Positions 9,241-17,385 of a DNA stretch of 64,000 nt are shown piece by piece (positions within the stretch are counted from its first letter, which is position 1; the number at the start of each line of letters is the position of its first letter). Where the stretch lies: NCBI GenBank assembly GCA_035726825.1, contig JALNTX010000015.1:1-64000 (forward strand), written 5' to 3'. Under the pieces are notes generated by a model, which was not told where the DNA came from, made no database searches, and worked only from the letters and a program-made list of their open reading frames with translations. A program made the position numbers and the translations under genes. Source of the DNA: Pseudocitrobacter sp913778145 (GTDB taxonomy: Bacteria > Pseudomonadota > Gammaproteobacteria > Enterobacterales > Enterobacteriaceae).

Positions 9241-9349
9241 GTAGGGTACAGAGGTAAGATGTTCTATCTTTCAGACCTTTTACTTCACGTAATCGGATTT
9301 GGCTGAATATTTTAGCCGCCCCGGTCAGTAATGACCGGGGCGTTTTTTA
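9241..9349 (+). ncRNA. spf: Spot 42 small RNA
   Basis: The 109-nt sequence is almost identical to E. coli Spot 42: it begins GTAGGGTACAGAGGTAAGAT and ends with a GC-rich terminator hairpin (GCCCCGGTCA / TGACCGGGGC) and a T run. Only a compensated base pair in the terminator stem appears changed. Spot 42 is an Hfq-dependent regulator of catabolic genes such as galK, repressed by cAMP-CRP. A TGTGA half-site (about 9209-9213) lies upstream, in the location expected of the CRP site. It sits directly after polA as in E. coli. Confidence 0.96.
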
Positions 9350-9396
9350 TTGGGCGAAAGAAAAGCCGCCGAATGGCAGCTTTGCGTGAAATCCGG

Positions 9397-9415
9397 GTCG
9401 GGCACCGCGCCCGAC
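9397..9415. terminator. Hairpin downstream of engB
   Basis: Inverted repeat GTCGGGC-ACCGC-GCCCGAC lies between spf and the convergent engB stop. There is no clear T tract on the engB side, so it may be a REP-like hairpin protecting the 3' end rather than a strong terminator. Confidence 0.45.
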
Positions 9416-9425
9416 GACAAAACGA

Positions 9426-10061
9426 TTACTCTTCGGCTTCTTCAGCCGCCACTTCTGGCGGAATCTCATTAAACCAGGTGTCCAGCTTCTGACGCAGCTT
9501 ATCTACACCCTGTTTTTTCAGCGATGAAAACGCTTCAACCTGCACGTCACCGTTAAAGGCCAGCACGGCTTCGCGCACCATATTAACCTGCGCTTTACGC
9601 GCACCGCTGGCGAGCTTATCGGCTTTGGTCAGCAACACCAGCACTTCGATCTCACTGTCTACGGCCCACTGAATCATCTGCTGATCGAGATCTTTCAGCG
9701 GATGGCGGATGTCCATCAGGATAACAATCCCCTTCAGGCACAGGCGTTTTTCCAGGTATTCACCCAGCGCGCGCTGCCATTTGATTTTCATCTCTTCCGG
9801 CACTTCGGCGTAACCGTAGCCCGGTAAGTCGACCAGACGTTTACCGTCAGCCACTTCAAACAGGTTAATCAGCTGCGTACGGCCAGGCGTCTTTGACGTA
9901 CGAGCCAGACTTTTTTGGTTGGTCAGCGTATTCAGGGCGCTGGACTTCCCGGCGTTGGAGCGGCCTGCAAATGCCACTTCGATTCCGGTATCGGAAGGTA
10001 AATGGCGGATATCTGGCGCGCTGGTCACAAAGTGCGTCAGTTGGTAATTCCAGTTAGTCAA
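9426..10061 (-). CDS. engB: Ribosome biogenesis GTP-binding protein EngB (YihA/YsxC)
   Basis: Essential GTPase of the TRAFAC class needed for assembly of the large ribosomal subunit. With the start used here it has 211 residues (210 in E. coli). G1 is GRSNAGKS (33-40), followed by a G2-type TPGRTQ, the G3 motif DLPGYG and the G4 motif TKAD. I chose a TTG start at 10061: GGAG lies 9 bases upstream and the product begins LTNWNYQ, matching E. coli MTNLNYQ. An in-frame TTG at 10088 lies right at the presumed transcript start, too close to be used with an SD. Confidence 0.92.
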   Translation of the reverse strand: MTNWNYQLTHFVTSAPDIRHLPSDTGIEVAFAGRSNAGKSSALNTLTNQKSLARTSKTPGRTQLINLFEVADGKRLVDLPGYGYAEVPEEMKIKWQRALGEYLEKRLCLKGIVILMDIRHPLKDLDQQMIQWAVDSEIEVLVLLTKADKLASGARKAQVNMVREAVLAFNGDVQVEAFSSLKKQGVDKLRQKLDTWFNEIPPEVAAEEAEE

Positions 10062-10096
10062 AACGGTCGTCTCCGTTGGATCAGGCAATGCTGGCG

Positions 10097-10102
10097 ATTA
10101 TA
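10097..10102 (-). promoter_or_regulatory. engB promoter, -10 element
   Basis: A perfect TATAAT on the minus strand about 36 bp before the TTG start of engB. Transcription would begin near 10090. No good -35 is apparent at the normal distance. Confidence 0.5.
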
Positions 10103-10337
10103 CCCGATCGGTAAAAAAAGGCTGATTTTCCTCAGCGAGTCTACATGATGTAAGCAAAACCCCTACAGTTTGTGAGATATCGCCCATAAACCCTATGCGA
10201 AATTTCAGAGAAATTTGAGATGAAAAAATCGGTAAAAATAGATAAATCATAGAGTTAATGTTGAGGAAAACTCTGATTTTATATTTATGTGCCGTTTCGT
10301 TGCTTGTTAGTTTAGCTCAACAAGGTAAAGTATCACT

Positions 10338-10580
10338 CATTGGCGAGGACGCCGGAAGGATTTCTAACTCAGGATGAGGGTCAGGAGCGCCAGGAGGCGA
10401 AGACTTAGGATTGTCAGGATGACAAACGTCCGGAGACGTAGAGAACGGAAATGGAATCGTACAGGGATTGTTCCAGGCTAAAGGAAAGACAGGGTGTGTC
10501 GATAGCTAACATGGAATGTAGCGCCCGTTAAGGGTGGAGAGTCAAGAAAAAGGCGACAGATTACTCTGTCGCCTTTTTTC
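10338..10580 (+). ncRNA. csrC: CsrC small RNA, antagonist of CsrA
   Basis: This region matches E. coli csrC in position (between engB and yihI) and in long blocks such as TCAGGATGAGGGTCAGGAGC and GACAAACGTCCGGAGACGTA. It carries many GGA motifs, mostly AGGA or CGGA in predicted loops, which bind and sequester the RNA-binding regulator CsrA. It ends in a strong terminator (AAAAAGGCGACAGA...TCTGTCGCCTTTTTT). The 5' end is estimated from a -10-like TAAAGT at 10326-10331 and may be off by several bases. Confidence 0.93.
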
Positions 10581-10646
10581 TTTGTTGGTATTCTGCTAGA
10601 TTCCGCCTCAATTCTATACTGAATAAAACGGCTATAAGACGACACC

Positions 10647-11153
10647 ATGAAAAAACCAACATCTGCACCGCGTGCCAAAACGCGCCGCAAAACCCGCGAA
10701 GAACTGGACCAGGAAGCGCGCGACCGTAAGCGCCAGAAGAAGCATCGTGGCCATACGCCGGGCAGCCGTGCAAATGGCGGCGGTGAGTCAGGTCGCACGG
10801 GCCAAAAAGGTCAGGAAAAAGATCCCCGTATTGGCAGTAAAAAACCTGTTCAGCTGGGCGTTACCGCTGCGCAGACACCCCCTCGTCAGCAAAAACCAAA
10901 AAGCGAGAAACCTATGCTTTCACCGCAGGCTGAGCTGGAGCAGTTAGAAACGGATGAGCGTTTGGATGCGCTGCTGGAACGCCTGGAAGAAGGCGGAAAA
11001 CTGAATGCCGAAGAGCAAAGCTGGGTCGATGCCAAACTGGATCGTATCGACGAGCTGATGCAGCAGCTCGGCCTCTCCTACGACGATGACGAAGAAGAAG
11101 AGGAAGACGAAGGCAAGGAAGACATGATGCGTCTGCTTAAGGGCGGAAACTAA
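10647..11153 (+). CDS. yihI: Der GTPase-activating protein YihI
   Basis: A 168-residue, highly charged protein (169 in E. coli) that stimulates the GTPase of Der/EngA, a 50S assembly factor. The N-terminal half (about 1-85) is very basic with KTRRKTREELDQEARDRKRQ, and looks disordered. The C-terminal half is acidic, with a helical DERLDALLERLEEGG segment and a poly-Asp/Glu tract near residues 146-160. Lies between csrC and hemN. The pairing with engB in this neighbourhood is two separate ribosome-assembly functions. Confidence 0.93.
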   Translation: MKKPTSAPRAKTRRKTREELDQEARDRKRQKKHRGHTPGSRANGGGESGRTGQKGQEKDPRIGSKKPVQLGVTAAQTPPRQQKPKSEKPMLSPQAELEQLETDERLDALLERLEEGGKLNAEEQSWVDAKLDRIDELMQQLGLSYDDDEEEEEDEGKEDMMRLLKGGN

Positions 11154-11187
11154 CGTTTGCATGCAGTTGGTTTCCCGGTCCTGCTTA

Positions 11188-11314
11188 TATACACATAAGC
11201 ATTCACAGTGCGTCCTGGCGGCAAGCGAGTGAGTCCCCACGAGCGTACAAAAGTACGTGACTGGGGCGAAAGAGCGCAGCCAACACAGAGGCAATGTGAA
11301 TGGTGACGTGTATA
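11188..11314. repeat. ERIC (IRU) element, 127 bp
   Basis: The element is bounded by TATACAC at 11188-11194 and GTGTATA at 11308-11314, exactly 127 bp, the canonical ERIC length. The core GTGAGTCCCCACGAGCGTAC / AAAGTACGTGACTGGGGCG corresponds to the sequences recognised by the standard ERIC primers, and the arms form a long imperfect palindrome. It lies in the yihI-hemN gap of 313 bp and, if transcribed, would form a large hairpin in the hemN leader. Confidence 0.9.
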
Positions 11315-11466
11315 ACCCTTCTGGTTATATGTTATCTGGTGTGGTTATTCGTTAAACTACAACGGTTGTCGCGGCGTCAAAAACGGCTGCGCAACCGGCT
11401 AATGGCTCAACATGGGGCCAGGCCGGCACGCCGTCGTCGTTAGCGACGTCACTGGAAGGAGTAAGC
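11315..11466 (+). promoter_or_regulatory. hemN upstream region
   Basis: The rest of the yihI-hemN gap after the ERIC element. It contains AT-rich sequence at 11320-11360 that is likely to hold the hemN promoter. A strong SD (GGAAGGAGTAAGC) directly precedes the hemN ATG. I see no open reading frame here with family support. Confidence 0.4.
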
Positions 11467-12840
11467 ATGTCTGTGCAGTTAATCGACTGGGATCTGGCCC
11501 TGATCCAGAAATATAACTATTCCGGGCCACGTTACACTTCGTATCCCACCGCGCTGGAGTTTTCTGACGCGTTCGGCGAAAGCGAGTTTCTGAATGCGGT
11601 TGCACGTTATCCCGAGCGGCCGCTGTCGCTGTACGTACATATCCCATTCTGCCATAAGCTCTGCTATTTCTGCGGTTGCAATAAAATTGTCACTCGACAG
11701 CAGCATAAAGCCGATCAGTACCTCGATGCGCTTGAGCAGGAAATTCGCCACCGCGCACCGTTGTTCACTGAGCGCCATGTTACCCAGTTACACTGGGGCG
11801 GCGGTACGCCAACCTATCTGAACAAGGCGCAAATCAGCCGCCTGATGAACCTGCTGCGTGAAAATTTCAATTTCACCGCTGATGCTGAAATCTCCATTGA
11901 AGTCGACCCGCGCGAAATCGAGCTGGACGTTATCGACCATCTGCGTGCCGAAGGCTTTAACCGCCTGAGCATGGGCGTACAGGACTTCAACAAAGAGGTT
12001 CAGCGTCTGGTAAACCGGGAACAGGATGAAGAATTTATCTTCGCGTTGCTGAATCACGCACGAGAGATTGGTTTTACCTCAACCAACATTGACCTGATTT
12101 ACGGCCTGCCGAAGCAGACGCCGGAAAGTTTCGCCTTTACGCTTAAACGCGTAGCGGAGCTGAACCCGGATCGCCTGAGCGTTTTCAACTACGCGCATCT
12201 GCCCACCCTGTTTGCCGCGCAGCGTAAAATTAAAGATGCCGATTTACCTTCCGCCCAGCAGAAGCTGGATATCCTTCAGGAAACCATCTCGTCGCTCACC
12301 GAAGCCGGTTATCAGTTTATCGGTATGGATCACTTCGCCCGCCCGGATAACGAGCTGGCCGTGGCTCAGCGTGAAGGCGTACTGCATCGTAACTTCCAGG
12401 GCTATACCACGCAGGGTGATACCGACCTTCTCGGCATGGGTGTGTCGGCGATCAGCATGATTGGCGACTGCTACGCGCAGAACCAAAAAGAGCTGAAACT
12501 CTACTATCAGCAGGTTGATGAGCGCGGCGACGCGCTGTGGCGCGGCATTGCCTTAACGCGCGATGACTGCATTCGTCGTGATGTGATTAAGGCGCTGATT
12601 TGTAACTTCCGTCTGGATTACGCCGCTGTTGAACAGCAGTGGGATCTGAATTTTGCTGACTATTTTGCAGAAGATTTAAAACTGCTGGCGCCGCTGGCGA
12701 AAGATAGGCTGGTGGATGTGGATGAAAAGGGGATTCAGGTGACGCCAAAAGGTCGTCTGTTGATTCGTAATATCTGCATGTGCTTCGATGCCTATCTGCG
12801 CCAGAAAGCGCGGATGCAGCAGTTCTCACGCGTGATTTAA
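11467..12840 (+). CDS. hemN: Oxygen-independent coproporphyrinogen III dehydrogenase HemN
   Basis: Radical SAM enzyme that converts coproporphyrinogen III to protoporphyrinogen IX in heme synthesis without oxygen. The 457-residue protein has the cluster-binding motif Cys62, Cys66, Cys69 followed by Cys71 (FCHKLCYFCGC), and the SAM-binding WGGGTP motif downstream. Length equals that of E. coli HemN. Convergent with glnG, separated by a double REP. Confidence 0.97.
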   Translation: MSVQLIDWDLALIQKYNYSGPRYTSYPTALEFSDAFGESEFLNAVARYPERPLSLYVHIPFCHKLCYFCGCNKIVTRQQHKADQYLDALEQEIRHRAPLFTERHVTQLHWGGGTPTYLNKAQISRLMNLLRENFNFTADAEISIEVDPREIELDVIDHLRAEGFNRLSMGVQDFNKEVQRLVNREQDEEFIFALLNHAREIGFTSTNIDLIYGLPKQTPESFAFTLKRVAELNPDRLSVFNYAHLPTLFAAQRKIKDADLPSAQQKLDILQETISSLTEAGYQFIGMDHFARPDNELAVAQREGVLHRNFQGYTTQGDTDLLGMGVSAISMIGDCYAQNQKELKLYYQQVDERGDALWRGIALTRDDCIRRDVIKALICNFRLDYAAVEQQWDLNFADYFAEDLKLLAPLAKDRLVDVDEKGIQVTPKGRLLIRNICMCFDAYLRQKARMQQFSRVI

Positions 12841-12846
12841 GTCATT

Positions 12847-12922
12847 GCCCGGTGGCGCTGGCGCTTACCGGGCCTACAACGCCTCGTTGTTTGTAGGCCG
12901 GATAAGCGAAGCGCCATCCGGC
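12847..12922. repeat. BIME: two inverted REP units
   Basis: Two palindromic units in opposite orientation: 12847-12878 (GCCCGGTGGCGC...GCTTACCGGGC) and 12892-12922 (GTAGGCCGGATAAGCG...CGCCATCCGGC). They fill the gap between convergent hemN and glnG, as is typical of BIMEs. Confidence 0.9.
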
Positions 12923-12933
12923 GCAACGCTGTG

Positions 12934-14343
12934 CTACTCCATCCCCAACTCTTTCAGCTTGCGCGTCAGGGTATTACGCCCCCAACCCAGCAGCCGTGCG
13001 GCTTCCTGCTTATGCCCCTGAGTATGACGTAGCGCGGTTGTCAGCAGTGTACGCTCCATTTCCGGCTGCGCTTCTGATAACAGGTTTTGATGACCGGAAC
13101 GCAGCGCGCGATCGGCCCACTGCGCCAGCAGCGTTGCCCAGTTATCCGGCTGCGTGTGGGTCGAACCATCCGGAACGGTGGTTTCGAACAGTTCGCTCGG
13201 CAGATCCTGAATCAACACTTCCTGGCCTGCGGCCATCACCGTCAGCCAGCGGCAGGTGTTTTCCAGCTGGCGCACGTTGCCAGGCCAGGCCAGACGCGTC
13301 AGCGCCGCTTCGGTTTCCGGGTGCAGTAGTTTCACTTCTACGCCGAGTTCGCGCGCGGCAATTTGCAGGAAGTGGCGCGCCAGACGCGGAATATCCTCGC
13401 GACGCTCGCGCAGCGGCGGCAGATGTACGCGGATCACGTTCAGGCGGTGGAATAAATCCTCACGGAATTTCCCCTCCTGAACGCGCAGCTCCAGATTCTG
13501 GTGGGTCGCCGCGATGATACGCACATCCACTTTTACCGGCGCATAGCCGCCGACGCGGTAAAATTGACCATCGGCCAGCACGCGCAGCAAACGGGTCTGC
13601 ACATCGTTCGGCATGTCGCCAATTTCATCGAGAAACAGCGTGCCGCCGTCCGCCTGCTCAAAACGCCCCTGACGCACGGTATTCGCACCGGTGAACGCGC
13701 CTTTCTCGTGGCCAAAGAGTTCGGATTCAATCAAATCTTTGGGTATCGCCGCCATGTTAAGGGCGATAAACGGCGCTTTCGCGCGAGGGCTGTGGCGATG
13801 CAGCGCATGCGCGACAAGCTCTTTACCGGTACCGGATTCGCCGTTAATCAGCACGCTTATTGATGACCGGGAGAGTCGCCCGATAATACGAAAGACGTCC
13901 TGCATCGCCGGCGCTTCGCCAATAATATCGGCAGTAGGCCCGAACGCGGGCACGTCGCGCGGCTGCTGCTGTTCCTGATAGTGGCTGATGGCGCGTTCAA
14001 CCAGCGCCACTGCCTCATCGATATCGAACGGTTTGGGCAGGTAATCGAATGCGCCTTGTTGATAAGCGCTGACCGCCGCGTCCAGATCCGAATGGGCGGT
14101 CATTATGATGACCGGAAGCATCGGATGACGCTGTTTAATCTGTTTGAGCAGCGCAAGGCCGTCCATGCCCGGCATACGGATATCCGACAGCAGCACGTCC
14201 GGCGTTTTGGTGGTGAGCGCGTCAAGCACCTCGTTGCCGCTTTCAAATGTGGTACAGCTTAAGCCCGCCCCGGTGAGTGCGCGTTCAAGCACCCAACGGA
14301 TGGAGCTATCGTCATCTACGACCCAGACTATCCCTCGTTGCAT
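12934..14343 (-). CDS. glnG: Nitrogen regulator NtrC (NR-I)
   Basis: Sigma-54-dependent response regulator that activates glnA and the Ntr regulon under nitrogen limitation. With the start at 14343 it has 469 residues, as in E. coli. Domains: receiver (1-120, phospho-acceptor Asp54 in LLSDIRMPG), AAA+ activator (about 140-380, Walker A GESGTGKE, sigma-54 contact loop GAFTGA), and a C-terminal Fis-type helix-turn-helix (QEAARLLGWGRNTLTRKLKE). The ATG at 14343 has AAGGTG at SD distance; an in-frame GTG two codons upstream is less likely. Cotranscribed with glnL, 9 bp apart. Confidence 0.97.
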   Translation of the reverse strand: MQRGIVWVVDDDSSIRWVLERALTGAGLSCTTFESGNEVLDALTTKTPDVLLSDIRMPGMDGLALLKQIKQRHPMLPVIIMTAHSDLDAAVSAYQQGAFDYLPKPFDIDEAVALVERAISHYQEQQQPRDVPAFGPTADIIGEAPAMQDVFRIIGRLSRSSISVLINGESGTGKELVAHALHRHSPRAKAPFIALNMAAIPKDLIESELFGHEKGAFTGANTVRQGRFEQADGGTLFLDEIGDMPNDVQTRLLRVLADGQFYRVGGYAPVKVDVRIIAATHQNLELRVQEGKFREDLFHRLNVIRVHLPPLRERREDIPRLARHFLQIAARELGVEVKLLHPETEAALTRLAWPGNVRQLENTCRWLTVMAAGQEVLIQDLPSELFETTVPDGSTHTQPDNWATLLAQWADRALRSGHQNLLSEAQPEMERTLLTTALRHTQGHKQEAARLLGWGRNTLTRKLKELGME

Positions 14344-14352
14344 AAACACACC

Positions 14353-15402
14353 TTATTTTCGAATTGGCAGGTAAACCGAGAACTCGGTATGGCCTGGCCA
14401 ACTGGTAAATTCAATTTTGCCGGAATGCTGATCGATCAGGCTGCGGGCGATGGATAAACCCAGCCCGGTGCCGCCTTCGCGGCCGCTCACCATCGGATAG
14501 AACAGCGTGTCCTGTAAATGGGACGGAATGCCCGGCCCGTTATCTTCAACGTCAATGCGTGCCGCCAGGCGATAGCGCTCGCCGTGCAACGTCAGTTGGA
14601 ATGCGGTGCGCGTGCGCAAAATGATTTCGCCGCCTTCTGGCCCTAACGCCTGCAACGCATTGCGAACAATATTCAGTAAAACTTGCTCAATTTGGTCGGG
14701 ATCGTGCGGTAACTCTGGCAAACTCGGATCGTAATCACGCACCAGCCGCACGTTATCTGGCAGCTCCATCGACACCAGCGAAAAGACGCGTTCGGCCACT
14801 TTATGAATACTTTCAGTCACGTGCATGCCCGGCTGTTGCGGCCCCAGCAGGCGGTCGACCAGGTTGCGCAGGCGGTCGGCCTGCTCAATGATCATTTTGG
14901 TGTATTCGGTGAGCGACGGGTCGGGCAGCGCTCTGCTTAACAGCTGTGCTGCGCCGCGTAAGCCACCGAGCGGGTTTTTAATCTCATGGGCTAAGCCACG
15001 GACCAAATCACGCGCCGCAATCTGCTGGGCGTGCTGTAGCTGCTCCTGGCTCAGACGACGTTGGTTATCCATCGGGGCCATCTCCAGCAAAATAAAGCCG
15101 TCAGGCAGCCGCTGGGCCGTCAGAGAGAGGATATGCGAGCGTCCGTCGATCACCAGCGTCACTTCGTTATCCGTGAAGCCCTGGCCCGTTTGCAGGCTCT
15201 CCTGCATCAAACCGATATTCAGCGAGAAATAGCTCAGCAGTTCCGGTAGCGGTGTACCGAACAGTTTTCGCGAGCTTTGCGCCAGCAGCTGCTGCGCTGC
15301 CGGGTTGGCGTAATGTACCGCCAGGTCGTCATCGACCAGCAGAATGCTATTAATTAAAGAATTGAGGATCTGCCCAGCATCGGGCAGCGCGCCGGTTGCC
15401 AT
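14353..15402 (-). CDS. glnL: Nitrogen sensor kinase/phosphatase NtrB (NR-II)
   Basis: Cytoplasmic histidine kinase that phosphorylates or, when bound by PII, dephosphorylates NtrC. 349 residues, equal to E. coli. An N-terminal PAS domain (about 10-110) is followed by the dimerisation helix with His139 in LAHEIKNPLGG and a GHKL ATPase domain (N box NIVRNAL, G1 DNGPGI, G2 GGTGLGLS). No membrane segment. Read from its own NtrC-repressed promoter (NtrC palindrome at 15421-15437) and by read-through from glnA. Confidence 0.97.
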   Translation of the reverse strand: MATGALPDAGQILNSLINSILLVDDDLAVHYANPAAQQLLAQSSRKLFGTPLPELLSYFSLNIGLMQESLQTGQGFTDNEVTLVIDGRSHILSLTAQRLPDGFILLEMAPMDNQRRLSQEQLQHAQQIAARDLVRGLAHEIKNPLGGLRGAAQLLSRALPDPSLTEYTKMIIEQADRLRNLVDRLLGPQQPGMHVTESIHKVAERVFSLVSMELPDNVRLVRDYDPSLPELPHDPDQIEQVLLNIVRNALQALGPEGGEIILRTRTAFQLTLHGERYRLAARIDVEDNGPGIPSHLQDTLFYPMVSGREGGTGLGLSIARSLIDQHSGKIEFTSWPGHTEFSVYLPIRK

Positions 15403-15420
15403 TTAGCAGTCTCCTTAGAT

Positions 15421-15437
15421 TGCACTGTTTTAGTGCA
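15421..15437. promoter_or_regulatory. NtrC site in the glnL promoter
   Basis: TGCACTGTTTTAGTGCA is a perfect palindrome of the NtrC type (consensus TGCACC-N5-GGTGCA), 19 bp before the glnL start. In E. coli NtrC represses the sigma-70 glnL promoter from such a site. Confidence 0.8.
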
Positions 15438-15488
15438 TTATAGCTGGATGGACGGGAAAAAGGCGCTAACTACGCGTTTTTGTGGAGA

Positions 15489-15512
15489 AAAAAGCCCATC
15501 CAGAGATGGGCT
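15489..15512 (-). terminator. Terminator between glnA and glnL
   Basis: On the minus strand: AGCCCATC-TCTG-GATGGGCT followed by six T residues. It reduces read-through from glnA into glnLG, the known arrangement in enterics. Confidence 0.85.
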
Positions 15513-15595
15513 AAACGTTCCACGGCAACAACTTACTCAGCTTGTTCTTGCCGCCAGGCGGCGACAAGAAGTGGGCGGAGAATGACTAACTTAAA

Positions 15596-17005
15596 TTAAA
15601 CGCTGTAGTACAACTCGAACTCTACCGGGTGCGGAGTCATGCGCACACGGTCATCTTCTTCGCGGCGCAGCGCGATGTAAGCATCGATGGATTCGTCAGT
15701 GAACACACCACCGGCTTTCAGGAACTCGCGGTCCAGATCCAGTTCTTTCAGTGCTTCTTCCAGAGAACCTGCAACCTGTGGGATCTCTTTCGCTTCTTCC
15801 GGCGGCAGGTCATACAGGTTTTTGTCCATCGCTTCGCCCGGATGGATTTTGTTCTTGATGCCGTCAAGGCCAGCCATCAGCAGTGCTGCGAAGCACAGGT
15901 ACGGGTTAGCTGCCGGGTCCGGGAAGCGCACTTCGATACGACGCGCTTTCGGGCTGGTAACAACCGGAATACGGATGGAGGCAGAACGGTTACGGGCAGA
16001 GTAAGCCAGCATAACTGGTGCTTCGTAACCCGGGACCAGACGTTTGTAGGAGTTGGTGGTCGGGTTCGCCAGGGCGTTGATCGCTTTCGCGTGTTTGATA
16101 ACACCGCCGATGTAGTGCAGCGCCTGCTCAGACAGACCCGCGTATTTGTCGCCAGAGAACAGGTTTACGCCGTTCTTGGACAGAGACATGTGGCAGTGCA
16201 TACCGGAACCGTTATCGCCGAACATCGGTTTTGGCATGAAGGTCGCGGTTTTACCGAAACGGTGCGCTACGTTGTGAACGACATATTTGTAGATCTGAAT
16301 TTCGTCCGCTTTTTTGGTCATGGTGTTGAAGCGGGTCGCGATTTCGTTCTGGCCCGCAGTAGCCACCTCGTGGTGGTGAGCTTCAACAACCAGGCCCATT
16401 TCTTCCATGATCATACACATGGTAGAACGGATGTCCTGGGAAGAATCGACCGGCGGAACCGGGAAGTAACCGCCTTTCACGCCCGGACGGTGACCTTTGT
16501 TACCACCTTCGTATTTGGTGGAAGAGTTCCACGCGCCTTCGATATCGTCGATAGCCACGTGAGAACCGGAAATGGATGCGCCGAAGCGGATGTCGTCAAA
16601 CAGGAAGAATTCTGGCTCTGGCCCGAACAGTACGGTGTCGGCGATGCCAGTAGAGCGCAGGTATTCTTCAGCGCGTTTTGCGATGGAGCGCGGGTCACGG
16701 TCATAGCCCTGCAGGGTACCGGGTTCCAGGATATCGCAGCGGATGATAAGTGTAGGTTCTTCGTAGAACGGGTCAATGAGTGCGGTAGATGCGTCCGGCA
16801 TCAGAACCATGTCAGATTCGTTAATGCCTTTCCAGCCGCCGATAGAGGAGCCGTCAAACATTTTGCCTTCTTCAAAGAATTCGGCATTAACCTGATGGGA
16901 AGGGATAGTGACGTGCTGTTCTTTACCTTTGGTATCGGTGAAGCGCAGATCGACAAACTTCACTTCGTGCTCATTCAGCATCGTCAAAACGTGTTCAGCG
17001 GACAT
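15596..17005 (-). CDS. glnA: Glutamine synthetase type I
   Basis: Dodecameric enzyme that makes glutamine from glutamate, ammonia and ATP. 469 residues, as in E. coli. The catalytic beta-grasp and active-site segments are visible: DGSSIGGW, the GPEPEFFLFD metal-binding stretch, KPMFGDNGSGMHCH and NRSASIRIP. The regulatory adenylylation Tyr lies in NLYDLPPEE near residue 398. First gene of glnALG, driven by the sigma-54 promoter upstream. A good SD (GGGAGATG) precedes the ATG. Confidence 0.98.
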   Translation of the reverse strand: MSAEHVLTMLNEHEVKFVDLRFTDTKGKEQHVTIPSHQVNAEFFEEGKMFDGSSIGGWKGINESDMVLMPDASTALIDPFYEEPTLIIRCDILEPGTLQGYDRDPRSIAKRAEEYLRSTGIADTVLFGPEPEFFLFDDIRFGASISGSHVAIDDIEGAWNSSTKYEGGNKGHRPGVKGGYFPVPPVDSSQDIRSTMCMIMEEMGLVVEAHHHEVATAGQNEIATRFNTMTKKADEIQIYKYVVHNVAHRFGKTATFMPKPMFGDNGSGMHCHMSLSKNGVNLFSGDKYAGLSEQALHYIGGVIKHAKAINALANPTTNSYKRLVPGYEAPVMLAYSARNRSASIRIPVVTSPKARRIEVRFPDPAANPYLCFAALLMAGLDGIKNKIHPGEAMDKNLYDLPPEEAKEIPQVAGSLEEALKELDLDREFLKAGGVFTDESIDAYIALRREEDDRVRMTPHPVEFELYYSV

Positions 17006-17092
17006 ACTTTACATCTCCCGGATTTGTCATTGTCGTCGTGGTAACGAGGTCTTCAAACACTTCTTAAAAGTGGCGTTGTTGCCCTGAAATAT

Positions 17093-17113
17093 ACAAAGCG
17101 AAATCTGTGCCAA
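17093..17113 (-). promoter_or_regulatory. Sigma-54 promoter glnAp2
   Basis: On the minus strand the sequence has TTGGCAC (-24) and TTTGT (-12) around ATCTG/ATTTCGC spacing, matching E. coli glnAp2 base for base as I recall it. It lies about 90 bp before glnA and is fed by the NtrC sites at 17167-17234. Confidence 0.9.
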
Positions 17114-17166
17114 CTTTTAAATTACCCCCAAAAGGCGGTATGATGCGCATCATAGTGCAAAAGGGC

Positions 17167-17234
17167 TGCACCACGATGGTGTCATTGCACCAGTATAGTG
17201 CTTGTATGTGAACATAGAGCACCATATTGGTGCA
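17167..17234. promoter_or_regulatory. NtrC enhancer sites upstream of glnA
   Basis: Three NtrC-like palindromes are visible. 17167-17183 is TGCACCACGATGGTGTC and 17186-17202 is TGCACCAGTATAGTGCT. The strongest, at 17218-17234, is AGCACCATATTGGTGCA. These correspond to the enhancer that drives glnAp2 and represses glnAp1. The remaining sequence up to 17385 contains the glnAp1 area and the bipA promoter; a CRP-like TGTGATC lies near 17315. Confidence 0.85.
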
Positions 17235-17385
17235 ATTTGCGTTAAGGTGCCCTTTTTTCGCTCCGTGAAAGCGATCACAAAGGAACTCTGCAATACTTGT
17301 TTGCGGAGGATGTTTGTGATCCTGTTTTGTACTGCGATTAATCCGTGTACAATAACGCGCTATTTCTAATGCCCGAGGCAAAGTT

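Noticed and set aside
10338..10580. Protein-coding frame over csrC
   Set aside because: The region matches the CsrC RNA with repeated GGA motifs and its terminator; the frames on the minus strand are incidental.
15629..17044. Long open frame of 471 codons on the plus strand opposite glnA
   Set aside because: It is an antisense shadow of glnA caused by codon bias. No SD, no family pattern, and the composition (many Phe, Val and Arg) is typical of a reverse frame.
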